NCBI RefSeq assembly: GCF_036884275.1
Contig: NZ_CP145607.1
Span: 2,095,001 to 2,159,000 of the forward strand
DNA: 64,000 nucleotides
Source: Sphingomonas kaistensis
Lineage (GTDB): Bacteria > Pseudomonadota > Alphaproteobacteria > Sphingomonadales > Sphingomonadaceae
Reading direction: 5' to 3'
The position numbers were made by a program, and so were the translations under genes. Positions 46,339-55,892 of this stretch are shown piece after piece. The notes under the pieces were generated by a model. The model was not told where the DNA came from. It did no database searches and saw only the letters and a list, made by a program, of their open reading frames with translations. Each line of letters starts with the position of its first letter. Positions within the stretch are counted from its first letter, which is position 1.

Positions 46339-48248
46339 GACCGCGCCTCGGCAAGCGGCAGCGGACGCCCGCGTTCACGGCGAAGGCGGCCAATCAGGGC
46401 GAGCAGGCCGCCGAGCGCGATCAGCGCGCCGCCGAGCCAGATGAAGGTCACCATCGGCTTCCACCATAAGCGGAGCTGCCAGCGGTCGCCTTCGCGCTTG
46501 CCGATCACGGTGTAGAGCTGGCCGTCCAGACGGGTCGCGATTGCCGCTTCGTTGGTTTCGGTCGGGGGCGAGCTGAAGAAGCGGCTTTGCGGGTCCATAC
46601 GGATCGCGGTGTTGCCGCGGGTCGCGACCAGATGGCCTTCGATGGCGGTCCAGTTGGGGCCGGCGACCGGGTCGACCCCGTTGAATCGGACTTGCCAAGG
46701 GCCGACGGTCAGCACGTCGCCAATCCGCGCGGCGGCAAGTGTTTCGCGGGTCAGCGACGCGTCGGACGCTGCGCCGATCATCGCGACTGCGATCCCGAGG
46801 TGGCTGACGACCATGCCCCAGATGGTGAGCGGCGTGCGGCGGAGATCGCGCCCGACGAGCGGGAGGAAACTCGCGGTCGCCAGCCCGGCGGCGAAGGCGA
46901 GGCCGAGGCGCGGGAGCAGGTTCATCGCCGGAGCGACAAAGGTCAGCGCAAAAGCGATGGCGGTGACGATCGCCGGCACCGCGATGCGGCGGAGGTTCGG
47001 CCGCGTGTCTCGCCGCCAGCGAAGCAGCGGCCCGATGAACAGCAGTGCGGCGAGGATCAGCACCAGGGGGCCGGTCACCGCGTTGAAATAGGGCGGGCCG
47101 ACCGAAATCTTCTCGCCCGAAAACGCTTCCACCGCGACCGGATAGAGCGTGCCAACGAACACGGTGCCCAGGATGACCGAGAGGATGAGGTTGTTCGCGA
47201 CCAGCGCGCCCTCGCGGCTGACCGGATCGAATCGCGCACCTTCGCGGACCGAGGCGATGCGCAGCGCGAACAGCAACAGCGCGCCGCCGGTGTAGAAGAT
47301 CAGCAAGCCGAGGATGAAGCTGCCGCGGGTCGGATCGACCGCGAAGCTGTGGACGCTGGTGAGGATGCCCGAACGGACCAGGAACGTGCCGATCATCGAC
47401 ATCGAGAAAGCGACCACCGCCAGCATCACGGTCCAGGCCCGCAGCGAGCCGCGCGCGGCCAGCACGTTGATCGAATGAAGCAAGGCGGTGGCGGCGAGCC
47501 ACGGCATCAGCGAGGCATTCTCGACCGGGTCCCAGAACCACCAGCCGCCCCACCCGAGCTCATAATAAGCCCAGTAGCTGCCCGCGACGATGCCGATGGT
47601 GAGCAGCACCCAGGCGCCCAGCACCCACGGCCGCATCGCGCGGGCCATCGCCGGGCCCACTTCACGGGTGATCAGCGCGCCGACCGCTAGGCTGAACGCG
47701 ACGCTTAAGCCCACATAGCCGAGATAGAGCGTCGGCGGATGGAAGGCGAGGCCGGGGTCCTGCAGCAAGGGGTTGAGGCCCTGCCCCTGCGCCGGCGCGG
47801 GGTTGAGACGGGTGAAGGGATTTGAGGCGATCAGCAGAAAGCCGAAGAAGCCGAGCGCGAGCAGCGCCTGCGCGCCGAGCGTCGCGCGAAGGCTGCGTTC
47901 GGGCAGGCGGCGCTCGACCAGGGCCAGCAACGCGCCCGCGGCCGACAGCACGGTGACCCACAGCAGCATCGAGCCTTCGTGATTCCCCCACGCGCCCGAG
48001 AAGCGGTAGATGAAGGGCTTGGCGCTGTGGCTGTTGGCGGCGACCAATTGGACGCTGAGGTCGGTGCGGATAAACAGCCAGATCAGCATCGCAAAGGCGA
48101 GCAGGGTCAGGATGCCTTGCGCCACCGCTACGGGTGCGACCAGCGTCTTCAAGTCGCCCAGCCGATTGCCCGCGACCGCCAGCCCGAATTGCAGCAAGGC
48201 GAGCGAGAAGGCGAGCCACAGCGCGGCCAGGCCCGCTTCGGCGATCAC
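46335..48248 (-). CDS. ccmF: Heme lyase CcmF
   Basis: CcmF attaches heme to apocytochrome c. The 637-residue protein has about fourteen hydrophobic helices, the WWD-type motif in ELGWGGWWFWDPVENASLMP, periplasmic His loops and the large C-terminal periplasmic loop. It lies between ccmE and ccmG with 4-bp overlaps at both ends. Confidence 0.95.
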   Translation of the reverse strand: MIAEAGLAALWLAFSLALLQFGLAVAGNRLGDLKTLVAPVAVAQGILTLLAFAMLIWLFIRTDLSVQLVAANSHSAKPFIYRFSGAWGNHEGSMLLWVTVLSAAGALLALVERRLPERSLRATLGAQALLALGFFGFLLIASNPFTRLNPAPAQGQGLNPLLQDPGLAFHPPTLYLGYVGLSVAFSLAVGALITREVGPAMARAMRPWVLGAWVLLTIGIVAGSYWAYYELGWGGWWFWDPVENASLMPWLAATALLHSINVLAARGSLRAWTVMLAVVAFSMSMIGTFLVRSGILTSVHSFAVDPTRGSFILGLLIFYTGGALLLFALRIASVREGARFDPVSREGALVANNLILSVILGTVFVGTLYPVAVEAFSGEKISVGPPYFNAVTGPLVLILAALLFIGPLLRWRRDTRPNLRRIAVPAIVTAIAFALTFVAPAMNLLPRLGLAFAAGLATASFLPLVGRDLRRTPLTIWGMVVSHLGIAVAMIGAASDASLTRETLAAARIGDVLTVGPWQVRFNGVDPVAGPNWTAIEGHLVATRGNTAIRMDPQSRFFSSPPTETNEAAIATRLDGQLYTVIGKREGDRWQLRLWWKPMVTFIWLGGALIALGGLLALIGRLRRERGRPLPLAEARS

Positions 48249-48691
48249 TTCACCGTTTCCCGCGTCATCATCTCCGCCGCCTGATTGCCCATCTGTGGCG
48301 GCATGTAGCGCTCGTCATGCTTGGCGAGGATGTTGGTCGCGGCAAAGGTGCCGTCACGGCCGAGTTGTCCCTCGGCGATGGCGCCGCTGTTCTCCTTGAA
48401 CAGGTCGGGGACGATACCGGTGAAGGTGACCGGCACCCGGCCGACGCCGTCGGTCAGCACGAAGGCGACGCTGACGCCGTCGGGCATGCGCTGGATCGAG
48501 CCTTTCTCGACCATGCCGCCAAGGCGCAGCGGCACGCCGACCTCGGCCCGGCCCGCGGCGACGTCCTGCGGGGTGCGGAAATAAGCGGCGCGGTCGGACA
48601 GGCCCCACATCGCCAGCATCACGGCGCCGATCAGGGCCGCGACGGCCAGCAGGACCAGCACCAGCCTCTGGTGCTTGGGGGCGAGGGTCAT
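48245..48691 (-). CDS. ccmE: Heme chaperone CcmE
   Basis: CcmE carries heme covalently in the periplasm. From ATG 48691 the 148-residue protein has an N-terminal membrane anchor (about 8-30), an OB-fold domain with FRTPQDVAAGR and GIVPDLFKENSGAIAEG, and the heme-binding His in LAKHDERYMPP. The ATG overlaps the ccmD stop. Confidence 0.95.
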   Translation of the reverse strand: MTLAPKHQRLVLVLLAVAALIGAVMLAMWGLSDRAAYFRTPQDVAAGRAEVGVPLRLGGMVEKGSIQRMPDGVSVAFVLTDGVGRVPVTFTGIVPDLFKENSGAIAEGQLGRDGTFAATNILAKHDERYMPPQMGNQAAEMMTRETVK

Positions 48692-48819
48692 TTCCGGCGG
48701 CTCAGCTTCTCGGCTTGGTCCTCGGCCGACCGGCAGGTGAGCAACGACCAGGCCAGCAGCCCGCCGACGCCGATCAGAAACACCGCGTAGGCAGCGATCA
48801 CGAAGGCCCACTGGTTCAT
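48688..48819 (-). CDS. ccmD: Heme exporter accessory protein CcmD
   Basis: A 43-residue protein from ATG 48819 with one transmembrane helix (about 5-27) followed by a charged cytoplasmic tail ending in EDQAEKLSRRK. Size, topology and position between ccmC and ccmE identify it. It helps release holo-CcmE from CcmC. Confidence 0.85.
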   Translation of the reverse strand: MNQWAFVIAAYAVFLIGVGGLLAWSLLTCRSAEDQAEKLSRRK

Positions 48820-49532
48820 GCCGATGCCGTCCGGCGCAGACGCGCTTCGATCTTGGTCGCGGCAAGCTCGGTCCGCATCCTGAGCAGCACGATCGCGCCG
48901 AACAGGGCCGAAAAGCCGAACAGGGTGAAGAACAAGGGCCAGAGGATTTCCGGGGCGATGGTGGTGCCGGTGAGCTGGATGCTTTCGCCCTGGTGCAGCG
49001 TGTTCCACCATTGGACGGAGAAATGGATGATCGGAATGTTGACCGCTCCGACCAGCCCGAACACGGGCGCGGCGCGGCCGTCGGGCCCCCGCTCCTTTTC
49101 GGCCGCGGCCAGCGCCATGTAGCCGCAGTAAAGGAAAAACAGCACCAGCATCGAGGTCAGGCGCCCGTCCCATTCCCACCACGTCCCCCAGGTCGGGCGG
49201 CCCCAGATCGAACCGGTGGCGAGGCAGAGAAAGGCGAACATCGCGCCCGCGGGAGCAATCGCGCGGGCGGCGACGCCGGCGAGCGGATGGCGCCAGACGA
49301 TCTGCATCGCCGACGCGATCGCAATTCCCGTCCACCCGCCCATACCGAGCCACGCGGCCGGCACATGGATGTGAAGGATCCGCGCCGTTTCGCCTTGCAG
49401 GTAATCGGGCGGCATCAGGAACAGGGCTCCGACGATCCCGATCGCGCTCAGCACGAGGCCGATCCCCAGCAGCCACGCCGTGGCGGGTTTGGCAATCTTC
49501 AGGAAACGGGCAGGATTGGCGAAGCGGTGCAT
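48816..49532 (-). CDS. ccmC: Heme transporter/lyase subunit CcmC
   Basis: CcmC loads heme onto CcmE. The 238-residue protein has six helices and the tryptophan-rich motif WGRPTWGTWWEWDGRLTS between helices, with flanking conserved His. It is the first gene of the leftward ccmCDEFGH run. The usual partners ccmA and ccmB are not in the window. Confidence 0.95.
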   Translation of the reverse strand: MHRFANPARFLKIAKPATAWLLGIGLVLSAIGIVGALFLMPPDYLQGETARILHIHVPAAWLGMGGWTGIAIASAMQIVWRHPLAGVAARAIAPAGAMFAFLCLATGSIWGRPTWGTWWEWDGRLTSMLVLFFLYCGYMALAAAEKERGPDGRAAPVFGLVGAVNIPIIHFSVQWWNTLHQGESIQLTGTTIAPEILWPLFFTLFGFSALFGAIVLLRMRTELAATKIEARLRRTASA

Positions 49533-49609
49533 GGCTTGTGCAGCCCTTTAATGAGCTTCGGTTCGCTTTGCACTAGGGCGAAAAGACGCCCCGGTCCTCG
49601 CTGCCCCTC

Positions 49610-50659
49610 TTAGCCGCGACCGATCAGCTTGCGCGCCATGGCGTCGGCGACGGTGGCCGGATCGCGCCCGCTCGCCACGCTTTCGCTCCAGATCGCTTCG
49701 AGACGGCCGGGAATGCCTTCGATCCGCGAGCGCACCACGTCGGCGTCGCCGTCCTGGAGATATTCGGTCGAGACGTTGATGATCCCGCCCGCATTGATCA
49801 CGTAATCGGGCGCGTAGAGGATGCCGCGCGCCATCAGCGCCGCGCCATGTTCGGGGCGAGCCAGCTGATTGTTGGCGCCGCCCGCGACGATCGGCGCCCG
49901 CAGCGTGGCGATGCTGGCGTCGTCGAGGATCGCGCCGAGCGCGTTGGGGCTGATGACATCGGCTTCGGTCGCAAGGATGGTCGCGGGATCGCCGATTGAC
50001 CCGCCGACTTCCTTCGCCAGCGCTGCCGCCTTGACTGCGTCGACGTCGGCGATGGTCAGGCGTGCGCCTTCCTGCGCGGCGCGGCGGGCGACGCCGCCGG
50101 CGACGCTGCCCGCGCCCTGCAACGCGATGTGGAGGCCTTCGAGACTGTCCTTGCCGAGCGCGCGGCGCACCGCGGCCTTGATACCCAGAAACACGCCGAG
50201 CGAGGTGTGCGGCCCAGGATCGCCGCCGACCGCGCCTTCCGCCACCGGCAAGCCCGCGACATGGCGGGTTTCGCGGCGCACGGCCTGCATGTCGGCGACT
50301 CCGATGCCGACGTCTTCGGCAGTCACGTAGTTGCCGCCCAGCATATTCACCGCGCGGCCGAACGCGGCCAGCATCTCGGGGGTCTTGGTGCGGTTGTCGT
50401 CGGCCAGGATCACCGCCTTGCCGCCGCCCAACGGCAGGCCGGCCATGGCGTTCTTGTAGCTCATGCCCCGCGACAGGCGGAGCGCGTCGTTCAATGCGTC
50501 CTCGCCCTTGGCATAATGCCAGAAGCGGGTCCCACCCGCCGCGGGCCCGAGATGGGTGCTATGCATCGCAATGATTGCACGAAGCCCGCTCGCGGGATCG
50601 GAAACATGGGTCACGGCCTCATGCCCGTCGAAATCGGGCAAGCTCCACAAATCGGTCAT
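49610..50659 (-). CDS. Leu/Phe/Val (Glu-family) dehydrogenase
   Basis: This NAD-dependent amino acid dehydrogenase oxidatively deaminates branched-chain or aromatic amino acids. From ATG 50659 it has 349 residues, the length typical of leucine/phenylalanine/valine dehydrogenases. The catalytic Lys loop is AGLPLGGGKAVI, with VTAEDVGIG, the dinucleotide motif LQGAGSVAGGVARR, and VAGGANNQLA. Substrate preference cannot be fixed from sequence. Confidence 0.88.
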   Translation of the reverse strand: MTDLWSLPDFDGHEAVTHVSDPASGLRAIIAMHSTHLGPAAGGTRFWHYAKGEDALNDALRLSRGMSYKNAMAGLPLGGGKAVILADDNRTKTPEMLAAFGRAVNMLGGNYVTAEDVGIGVADMQAVRRETRHVAGLPVAEGAVGGDPGPHTSLGVFLGIKAAVRRALGKDSLEGLHIALQGAGSVAGGVARRAAQEGARLTIADVDAVKAAALAKEVGGSIGDPATILATEADVISPNALGAILDDASIATLRAPIVAGGANNQLARPEHGAALMARGILYAPDYVINAGGIINVSTEYLQDGDADVVRSRIEGIPGRLEAIWSESVASGRDPATVADAMARKLIGRG

Positions 50660-50698
50660 GTGCGGGGGTTCAATCCGGATCGCTGAAAGAAAGAAGAA

Positions 50699-50776
50699 TG
50701 GGGCGATCGACGGGACTTGAACCCGCGACCCTCGGTACCACAAACCGATGCTCTAACCAACTGAGCTACGATCGCC
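50699..50776 (-). tRNA. tRNA-His (GTG), CCA encoded
   Basis: On the complementary strand, acceptor GCGATCG/CGATCGC, anticodon stem TCGGT/ACCGA with loop TTGTGGT (anticodon GTG), T loop GTTCAAG. The extra G(-1) at 50776 opposite C73 is the hallmark of tRNA-His. CCA is encoded at 50699-50701. Confidence 0.95.
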
Positions 50777-50871
50777 ACAACTGCACAGACCGTGTCGAAA
50801 ACGGCTTGGCACAGCGCGTCAGCCCCTTAAGGGGGGTGCAGCCCCGATGCAAGCCAAGTCCAGCGAGTTTG

Positions 50872-51330
50872 ATGCGTAACCAATCACCGAACGCGACGTT
50901 AGTGAAGTTCGGTTATCCTCAAACGCTGGTGGAGGAAGGCCGTCACTGGGCGGTCCTGGTACGACCCGCGCAACCGACACTCGGCTCGCTGGTGCTCTGC
51001 ACGCTTGGCGAGGAGACGAGCTACGGCGACCTCTCCCCCGCCGCCTTCGCCGAGCAGGGCGCGATGGTTGCCCGCATCGAGCGCACGCTTCGCCGCTTCA
51101 GCCGATACGAGCGGATCAATCACCTTATGCTGATGATGGTGGATCCCCACGTCCACTTTCACATCATCCCTCGCTATGCCGGGGAAAGGCGTTTGGAGGC
51201 AATTAGTTACGAGGATAAGGGGTGGCCTGCCCTGCCCGATTTGTCCTCCGCGCAACCTGCAACGGACGCGCTCGTTGAAGCGCTCCGCGCTATCTGGCTT
51301 TCGTCCAGCACTGAAATAGAAAGTTTATAA
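50872..51330 (+). CDS. HIT-family (histidine triad) nucleotide hydrolase/transferase
   Basis: The ATG at 50872 gives 152 residues. The histidine triad is DPHVHFHIIPR (H-x-H-x-H-x-x), preceded by the nucleotide-binding strand YERINHLMLMMV and an N-terminal LVRPAQPTLGSLVLC. Such proteins hydrolyse AMP-linked or diadenosine compounds; the substrate here is unknown. No strong ribosome site is visible. The 95 bp between tRNA-His and the gene contains a short C/G-rich hairpin near 50822. Confidence 0.85.
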   Translation: MRNQSPNATLVKFGYPQTLVEEGRHWAVLVRPAQPTLGSLVLCTLGEETSYGDLSPAAFAEQGAMVARIERTLRRFSRYERINHLMLMMVDPHVHFHIIPRYAGERRLEAISYEDKGWPALPDLSSAQPATDALVEALRAIWLSSSTEIESL

Positions 51331-51404
51331 TCTGTGTTAATTGACTTGCACAAGCTCGCTGGCGGGCAGATATTCCCTGCGACAGGGAGCGAGAGGTGAC
51401 GACG

Positions 51405-52118
51405 ATGAGCAAACGCTCCAAGGCGGCCGCCGGCGACCGGATCGGATTATACGATGCTTTGGTGAGAGCCGGGCTCGAACCTCGTCTTGCGACCCTTCTG
51501 GACGACATGCCGAGAAAGTCGGTCGAGGTCGATCCGCGTCGCCCGTTCCGCGAGGCTGGGGTCGAACGAAACGAAGTGTTCTTTGTCGAAAGCGGGATCC
51601 TCGCCAAGTACAAGGGCGACGGGGCCGGTCGGCGTCAGATCATCGCCTTGCGCTTTGCCGGCGATGGCATTCTGCCGGGTGAGGGGGTCGCCGATTACGG
51701 CATCCACGCGATCGTCCGCAGCCGGGTTCTCGTCGGGCAACAGCGCGATTTCGACCCCATCGTCGACGCTCATCCCGAGCTTGCCCGCTTCTTCTGGAAG
51801 CTGACACAGCGTCATGCGGACATTGGTTACGAGTGGCTGCTCAACTGCGGTCGCCGCGATTCGACCGCGCGCGTCGTGCATCTGCTATGTGAACTGGCGG
51901 AGCGCAGCGGGCTCGATCCCGACAAGCGCCGGATGATGAATCCATTTACGCAGCAGCAGATCGCCGACATCACCGGTCAGACAAGCGTCAACGTGAACCG
52001 CGTGTTCGCGGATCTCGAGCGGCAGGGCCTCATCAAGCGCGAAGGCCGCGACATTCTGTTCGAGGACTGGGACGAGCTTCGCCGGGTGGCGAGCTTCAGC
52101 GCGGCTTACCTGGGTTAG
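51405..52118 (+). CDS. Crp/Fnr-family transcriptional regulator
   Basis: ATG 51405, 8 bp after GAGAGG, is preferred over GTG 51396, giving 237 residues. The N-terminal half is a cyclic-nucleotide-binding-like domain (about 30-145) with FVESGILAKYKG and FAGDGILPG. The C-terminal winged HTH (about 175-225) reads FTQQQIADITGQTSVNVNRV. There is no N-terminal Cys cluster, so it is not an FNR oxygen sensor. Effector and targets are unknown. Confidence 0.88.
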   Translation: MSKRSKAAAGDRIGLYDALVRAGLEPRLATLLDDMPRKSVEVDPRRPFREAGVERNEVFFVESGILAKYKGDGAGRRQIIALRFAGDGILPGEGVADYGIHAIVRSRVLVGQQRDFDPIVDAHPELARFFWKLTQRHADIGYEWLLNCGRRDSTARVVHLLCELAERSGLDPDKRRMMNPFTQQQIADITGQTSVNVNRVFADLERQGLIKREGRDILFEDWDELRRVASFSAAYLG

Positions 52119-52151
52119 GCCGCGCAACGTACCGAAACTGAGAAAAAGGCG

Positions 52152-52226
52152 TGGTGGGCGCGGCAGGGATTGAACCTGCGACCCCACCCGTGTGAAGGGT
52201 GTGCTCTACCACTGAGCTACGCGCCC
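52152..52226 (-). tRNA. tRNA-Val (CAC), CCA encoded
   Basis: On the complementary strand, acceptor GGGCGCG/CGCGCCC with A73, anticodon stem CACCC/GGGTG with loop TTCACAC (anticodon CAC), T loop GTTCAAT, and encoded CCA at 52152-52154. Confidence 0.95.
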
Positions 52227-52278
52227 ACGCCTTGGGTGAGGGGCGGTTAGCGAACCGCCCCACCCCTGTCCAGCGCGA

Positions 52279-52551
52279 TTACTGCACCGCTTCCTTGAGA
52301 AGCTTGCCGGCGCGAAACTTGGGCTGCGCGGTGCTGTCGATCTGAAGCGGTTCGCCGGTCCGCGGATTGCGCCCGACCGACGCCTTGCGCCGGGTCACCA
52401 CGAAATTGCCGAAGCCGACCAGCCGCACCTCATCACCGCGGCGCAGCGCGTCGGTGATCACCTCGAGCATGGTTTCTACCGCCCGCGCCGCGTCCATCCG
52501 GTTCAACCCGGCGCGGTCGGCGATCTGCCCGATAAGATCCTGCTTGTTCAT
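52279..52551 (-). CDS. hupB: DNA-binding protein HU
   Basis: HU is the abundant nucleoid protein. The 90-residue sequence has MNKQDLIGQIADRAGL, VRLVGFGNF, the DNA-inserting arm VGRNPRTGEPLQI and KFRAGKLLKEAV, the full HU length. It lies between tRNA-Val and lon; the lon-hup neighbourhood is conserved in many proteobacteria. Confidence 0.96.
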   Translation of the reverse strand: MNKQDLIGQIADRAGLNRMDAARAVETMLEVITDALRRGDEVRLVGFGNFVVTRRKASVGRNPRTGEPLQIDSTAQPKFRAGKLLKEAVQ

Positions 52552-52636
52552 TCAATCCTTCCCCTCGCCCGCACACACAGGGCTTGCGGGAACAACGACT
52601 TAAGCCCGGCTCAGTGCCGGTATTGCGACGATTTCT

Positions 52637-55033
52637 CTAGTGCCGAAGCGGCGAAGAGGGCTGTCCCTGCGTTGGCGCGACCGGTTCGGCGGCATGTTCG
52701 TCCGCCTCGGTCCACTCGATCGGTTCGAGCTTGGCGCTGAGCGCGCGCGCCAGCACTTCGTCGACATGCGCGACCGGCACGATGGTCAGTCCTTCGCGCA
52801 GGTTCGCCGGAAGCTCGGCCAAGTCCTTTTCATTCTCCTGCGGAATGAGCACGGTGGTGATCCCGCCGCGCAGGGCCGCAAGCAGCTTCTCCTTGAGGCC
52901 ACCGATCGGCAGTACGCGGCCGCGCAAGGTGACCTCGCCGGTCATCGCGACGTCACGGCGGACCGGAACCCCGGTGAGGGTCGAGATCAGTGCCGTCACC
53001 ATGCCGATTCCCGCCGACGGACCGTCCTTAGGCACCGCGCCTTCGGGCAAGTGGACATGGACGTCCTTCTTCGCGAACACGCTCGGCTTGACGCCATAGG
53101 CCGGGCTGCGCGCCTTGACGAAGCTCCAGGCGGCCTGAACGCTTTCGCTCATCACTTCGCCGACTTTGCCGGTGGTCTTGATCTGGCCCTTGCCGGGCAC
53201 GGTGACGGCTTCGATGGTCAGCAGTTCGCCGCCGACCTCGGTCCAGGCGAGCCCGGTTACCGCGCCGATCTGATCTTCTTCTTCGCTGACGCCGAAACGG
53301 TACCGCTTCACACCGAGGAAATCGTTGAGGTTGTCGGCGGTGACAACGACCTGCTGGTCCTTGCCCTCGAGAATGCGGCGGAGCGCCTTGCGGGCGATCT
53401 TCGCCAGCTCGCGTTCGAGCGTACGGACGCCGGCTTCGCGGGTGTAGAAACGCAGCACGTCGCGCAGGCCGTCGTCGGCGATGGTGAGCTCGCCGTCCTT
53501 AAGCCCATGCGCTTCGAGCTGCTTGGGAATGAGATGGCGATTGGCGATCTCGACCTTTTCGTCCTCGGTGTAGCCCTCGAGCCGGATGATCTCCATCCGG
53601 TCGAGCAAAGGCTGCGGCATGTCGAGACTGTTCGCGGTGGTGACGAACATGATGTCGGAAAGGTCGTAGTCGAGCTCCAGATAATGATCCTGGAACTTGC
53701 TGTTCTGCTCGGGGTCGAGCACCTCCAGCAGCGCTGAAGCGGGGTCGCCACGGAAATCCTGGCCGAGCTTGTCGATCTCGTCGAGCAGGAACAGCGGATT
53801 GCTAGTCCCGGCCTTCTTGAGATTGGACACGATCTTGCCGGGCAGCGAGCCGATGTAGGTCCGGCGGTGGCCACGGATCTCGGCCTCGTCACGCACACCG
53901 CCGAGACTCTGGCGAACGAACTCGCGCCCGCAGGCCTTGGCGATCGAGCGTCCGAGCGAGGTCTTGCCGACGCCGGGCGGGCCGACGAGGCAGAGGATCG
54001 GGCCTTTAAGCTTGTTGGTGCGGGCCTGGACCGCGAGATATTCGACGATCCGGTCCTTGACCTTTTCCAGCCCATAATGGTCGTCGTCGAGCACCTTTTC
54101 AGCGACCACGATGTCCTTGTTGAGCTTCGATTTCTTGCCCCACGGCAGGCCGAGCAGGACGTCGAGATAATTGCGCGCAACGGTCGCCTCGGCGCTCATC
54201 GGCGCCATTGCTTTCAGCTTCTTCAGCTCGGCGGTCGCTTTGTTACGGGCCTCCTTGCTGAGGCGCGTCTTGCGGATCTTGGCGGCCAGTTCGGCCAGCT
54301 CATCGCCGCCATCTTCGCTCTCGTTGCCAAGCTCGCGCTGGATCGCCTTCAACTGCTCGTTCAAATAATATTCGCGCTGGGTCTTTTCCATCTGCCGCTT
54401 TACGCGGCTGCGGATCTTTTTCTCGACCTGAAGCACGCCGAGTTCGCCCTCCATGAAGGCGAACACCATCTCCAGCCGGCGCGCGGGGTTGAGTTCACCC
54501 AGCAGCGCCTGCTTGTCGGCGACCTTTACCGACAGGTTGGACGCGACCGCGTCGGCCAGGACCGACGGCTCCTCGATTTCGGCCAGCTGCACGCCCGTCT
54601 CGGCGGGCAGGCGCTTGTTCAATTTGGCGTAATTCTCGAACTGCTCGAGCACAGAGCGCATCAGCGCCTGCGCTTCGGGCCCTTCGGCGGCCTCCTCGTC
54701 CACTTCCTCGATTTCGGCAGTGAGATGGCCATCTTCGTTCGACAGGCCGATCAGCCGGGCGCGCTTGACGCCCTCGACCAGCACGCGGACCGTGCCGTCG
54801 GGCAGCTTCAGCAACTGCATCGCGGTGGCGATGACCCCGAGATCGTAGAGCGCGTCGCGATTGGGATCGTCTTCCGACGGATCGAGCTGCGCGACGAGAA
54901 AAATCTGCTTGTCCTGCCCCATTGCCGCTTCGAGCGCGGCAACCGATTTTTCGCGCCCGACGAACAAGGGCACGATCCGCTTCGGAAAGACGACAATGTC
55001 ACGAAGAGGGAGGATGGGAAGGGAAAGGGTCAA
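52637..55033 (-). CDS. lon: ATP-dependent protease Lon
   Basis: Lon degrades misfolded and regulatory proteins (in Caulobacter, CcrM is a Lon substrate). TTG 55033 preceded by AAGGAG at 10 bp is the best start, giving 798 residues. The order is N-terminal substrate domain ([13 protein letters not shown]), coiled-coil linker, AAA+ module (Walker [16 protein letters not shown], Walker B FLLDEIDK) and protease domain with the Ser in [11 protein letters not shown] and a downstream Lys. TTGATT and CCCATATG, 15 bp apart (55084-55114, complementary strand), could be a heat-shock-type promoter, but this is uncertain. Confidence 0.97.
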   Translation of the reverse strand: MTLSLPILPLRDIVVFPKRIVPLFVGREKSVAALEAAMGQDKQIFLVAQLDPSEDDPNRDALYDLGVIATAMQLLKLPDGTVRVLVEGVKRARLIGLSNEDGHLTAEIEEVDEEAAEGPEAQALMRSVLEQFENYAKLNKRLPAETGVQLAEIEEPSVLADAVASNLSVKVADKQALLGELNPARRLEMVFAFMEGELGVLQVEKKIRSRVKRQMEKTQREYYLNEQLKAIQRELGNESEDGGDELAELAAKIRKTRLSKEARNKATAELKKLKAMAPMSAEATVARNYLDVLLGLPWGKKSKLNKDIVVAEKVLDDDHYGLEKVKDRIVEYLAVQARTNKLKGPILCLVGPPGVGKTSLGRSIAKACGREFVRQSLGGVRDEAEIRGHRRTYIGSLPGKIVSNLKKAGTSNPLFLLDEIDKLGQDFRGDPASALLEVLDPEQNSKFQDHYLELDYDLSDIMFVTTANSLDMPQPLLDRMEIIRLEGYTEDEKVEIANRHLIPKQLEAHGLKDGELTIADDGLRDVLRFYTREAGVRTLERELAKIARKALRRILEGKDQQVVVTADNLNDFLGVKRYRFGVSEEEDQIGAVTGLAWTEVGGELLTIEAVTVPGKGQIKTTGKVGEVMSESVQAAWSFVKARSPAYGVKPSVFAKKDVHVHLPEGAVPKDGPSAGIGMVTALISTLTGVPVRRDVAMTGEVTLRGRVLPIGGLKEKLLAALRGGITTVLIPQENEKDLAELPANLREGLTIVPVAHVDEVLARALSAKLEPIEWTEADEHAAEPVAPTQGQPSSPLRH

Positions 55034-55121
55034 CGTCGAAAAGCTCCTTGCGGCCGCCGAACGATCGCGGCTCGCTTCCCCGCACATATGGGACGGGCTG
55101 CCGGGCTAATCAATCAAAGCT

Positions 55122-55146
55122 GGAACCCTGCGGCCATCCCGGCCTT
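55122..55146 (+). promoter_or_regulatory. Degenerate EcfG-like promoter
   Basis: GGAACC at 55122, then after 16 bp (counted from GGAAC) CCTT, one base off CGTT. It lies 37 bp before the ATG of the 60-residue protein at 55183. Tentative. Confidence 0.25.
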
Positions 55147-55182
55147 TGCGCACTCACCTGAGGGCAAGGAAAGGCGCAGACT

Positions 55183-55365
55183 ATGCACGACAGCCAGAAG
55201 ATCAGCACCGGACCCAACGAATCGCCCAAGAACGAGACCATCGCGGGCACCGGACCGGGGATCCCGGATGAGGCCGTGACGGCTGGACGGGAGATGCCCG
55301 AAGCACCGAGCGACGAGGAAGTTCGCCGGATCGCCGAAAAGCTGGGAGCGCCCGTACCCAGCTGA
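55183..55365 (+). CDS. Small hydrophilic protein of unknown function
   Basis: A 60-residue Pro/Glu-rich, soluble and probably disordered protein, with a short C-terminal helix (SDEEVRRIAEKLGAPVP). AAGGAAAGG just before ATG 55183 supports real translation. I recognise no family. It lies alone between divergent lon and convergent CPBP genes. Its make-up resembles small general-stress proteins, and a near-consensus EcfG site lies upstream. Confidence 0.6.
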   Translation: MHDSQKISTGPNESPKNETIAGTGPGIPDEAVTAGREMPEAPSDEEVRRIAEKLGAPVPS

Positions 55366-55376
55366 GGGCGCGGGTC

Positions 55377-55886
55377 TCACAGGTTGAGGCCGCTTACCAT
55401 CAAGAGAGCTGGCCCCAGATTTTGCAGGCCGTGAATCAGCATCGGCAGGGCGAAGGCCGCGCCGAGGCTGCGCTTGCGCCAGGTCAGGAAGACGATCGAG
55501 AAGATCAGGAACGGCCACCAGATCACCAGGCCCCATGCCGGTGCTTCGAGCGAGTGGGCGATGCCCCAACCCGCTGAGCTTAACAGCACCGCGGGCAGAA
55601 AACCGAAGAAGCGTTCCAGCACCTGTAGCACCGTGCCCATAATAAGGGTCTCGAGAACGGGCGCGAAGACCACCAGCAGGAACAGCAGCAGGGTCGGGTC
55701 CACTTCGGGAAAGGAAGGACCCGAGTCGGGAACGAGATGACTGGCAAGTGCCGACAGCAGCAGCGACGGAAAGAAGGCGCAGGCCCATGCGATCGCCACA
55801 TAACGGATCGGGCGATGCGGTTCGAACAGGGCGCGCGGCAGAAAGGTGAGAGCCTTCGGGCGCCGCTCGGCGGGAAGGTTGTCCAC
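55377..55886 (-). CDS. CPBP-family intramembrane protease-like protein (degenerate)
   Basis: This 169-residue membrane protein from GTG 55886 has about five helices. CPBP (CAAX protease/bacteriocin-processing) features are the His in WGIAHSLEAP and HGLQN near the C terminus (H-x3-N). The first motif, normally EExxFR, reads LETLIMG here, so only one Glu and no Arg are present. It may be an inactive or divergent member. It lies close to the RGP-tailed gene upstream on the same strand. Confidence 0.65.
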   Translation of the reverse strand: MDNLPAERRPKALTFLPRALFEPHRPIRYVAIAWACAFFPSLLLSALASHLVPDSGPSFPEVDPTLLLFLLVVFAPVLETLIMGTVLQVLERFFGFLPAVLLSSAGWGIAHSLEAPAWGLVIWWPFLIFSIVFLTWRKRSLGAAFALPMLIHGLQNLGPALLMVSGLNL

Positions 55887-55892
55887 TCGGCC

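Noticed and set aside
55084..55114. Heat-shock promoter for lon
   Set aside because: TTGATT/CCCATATG is too loose to list as a feature; mentioned only in the lon entry.
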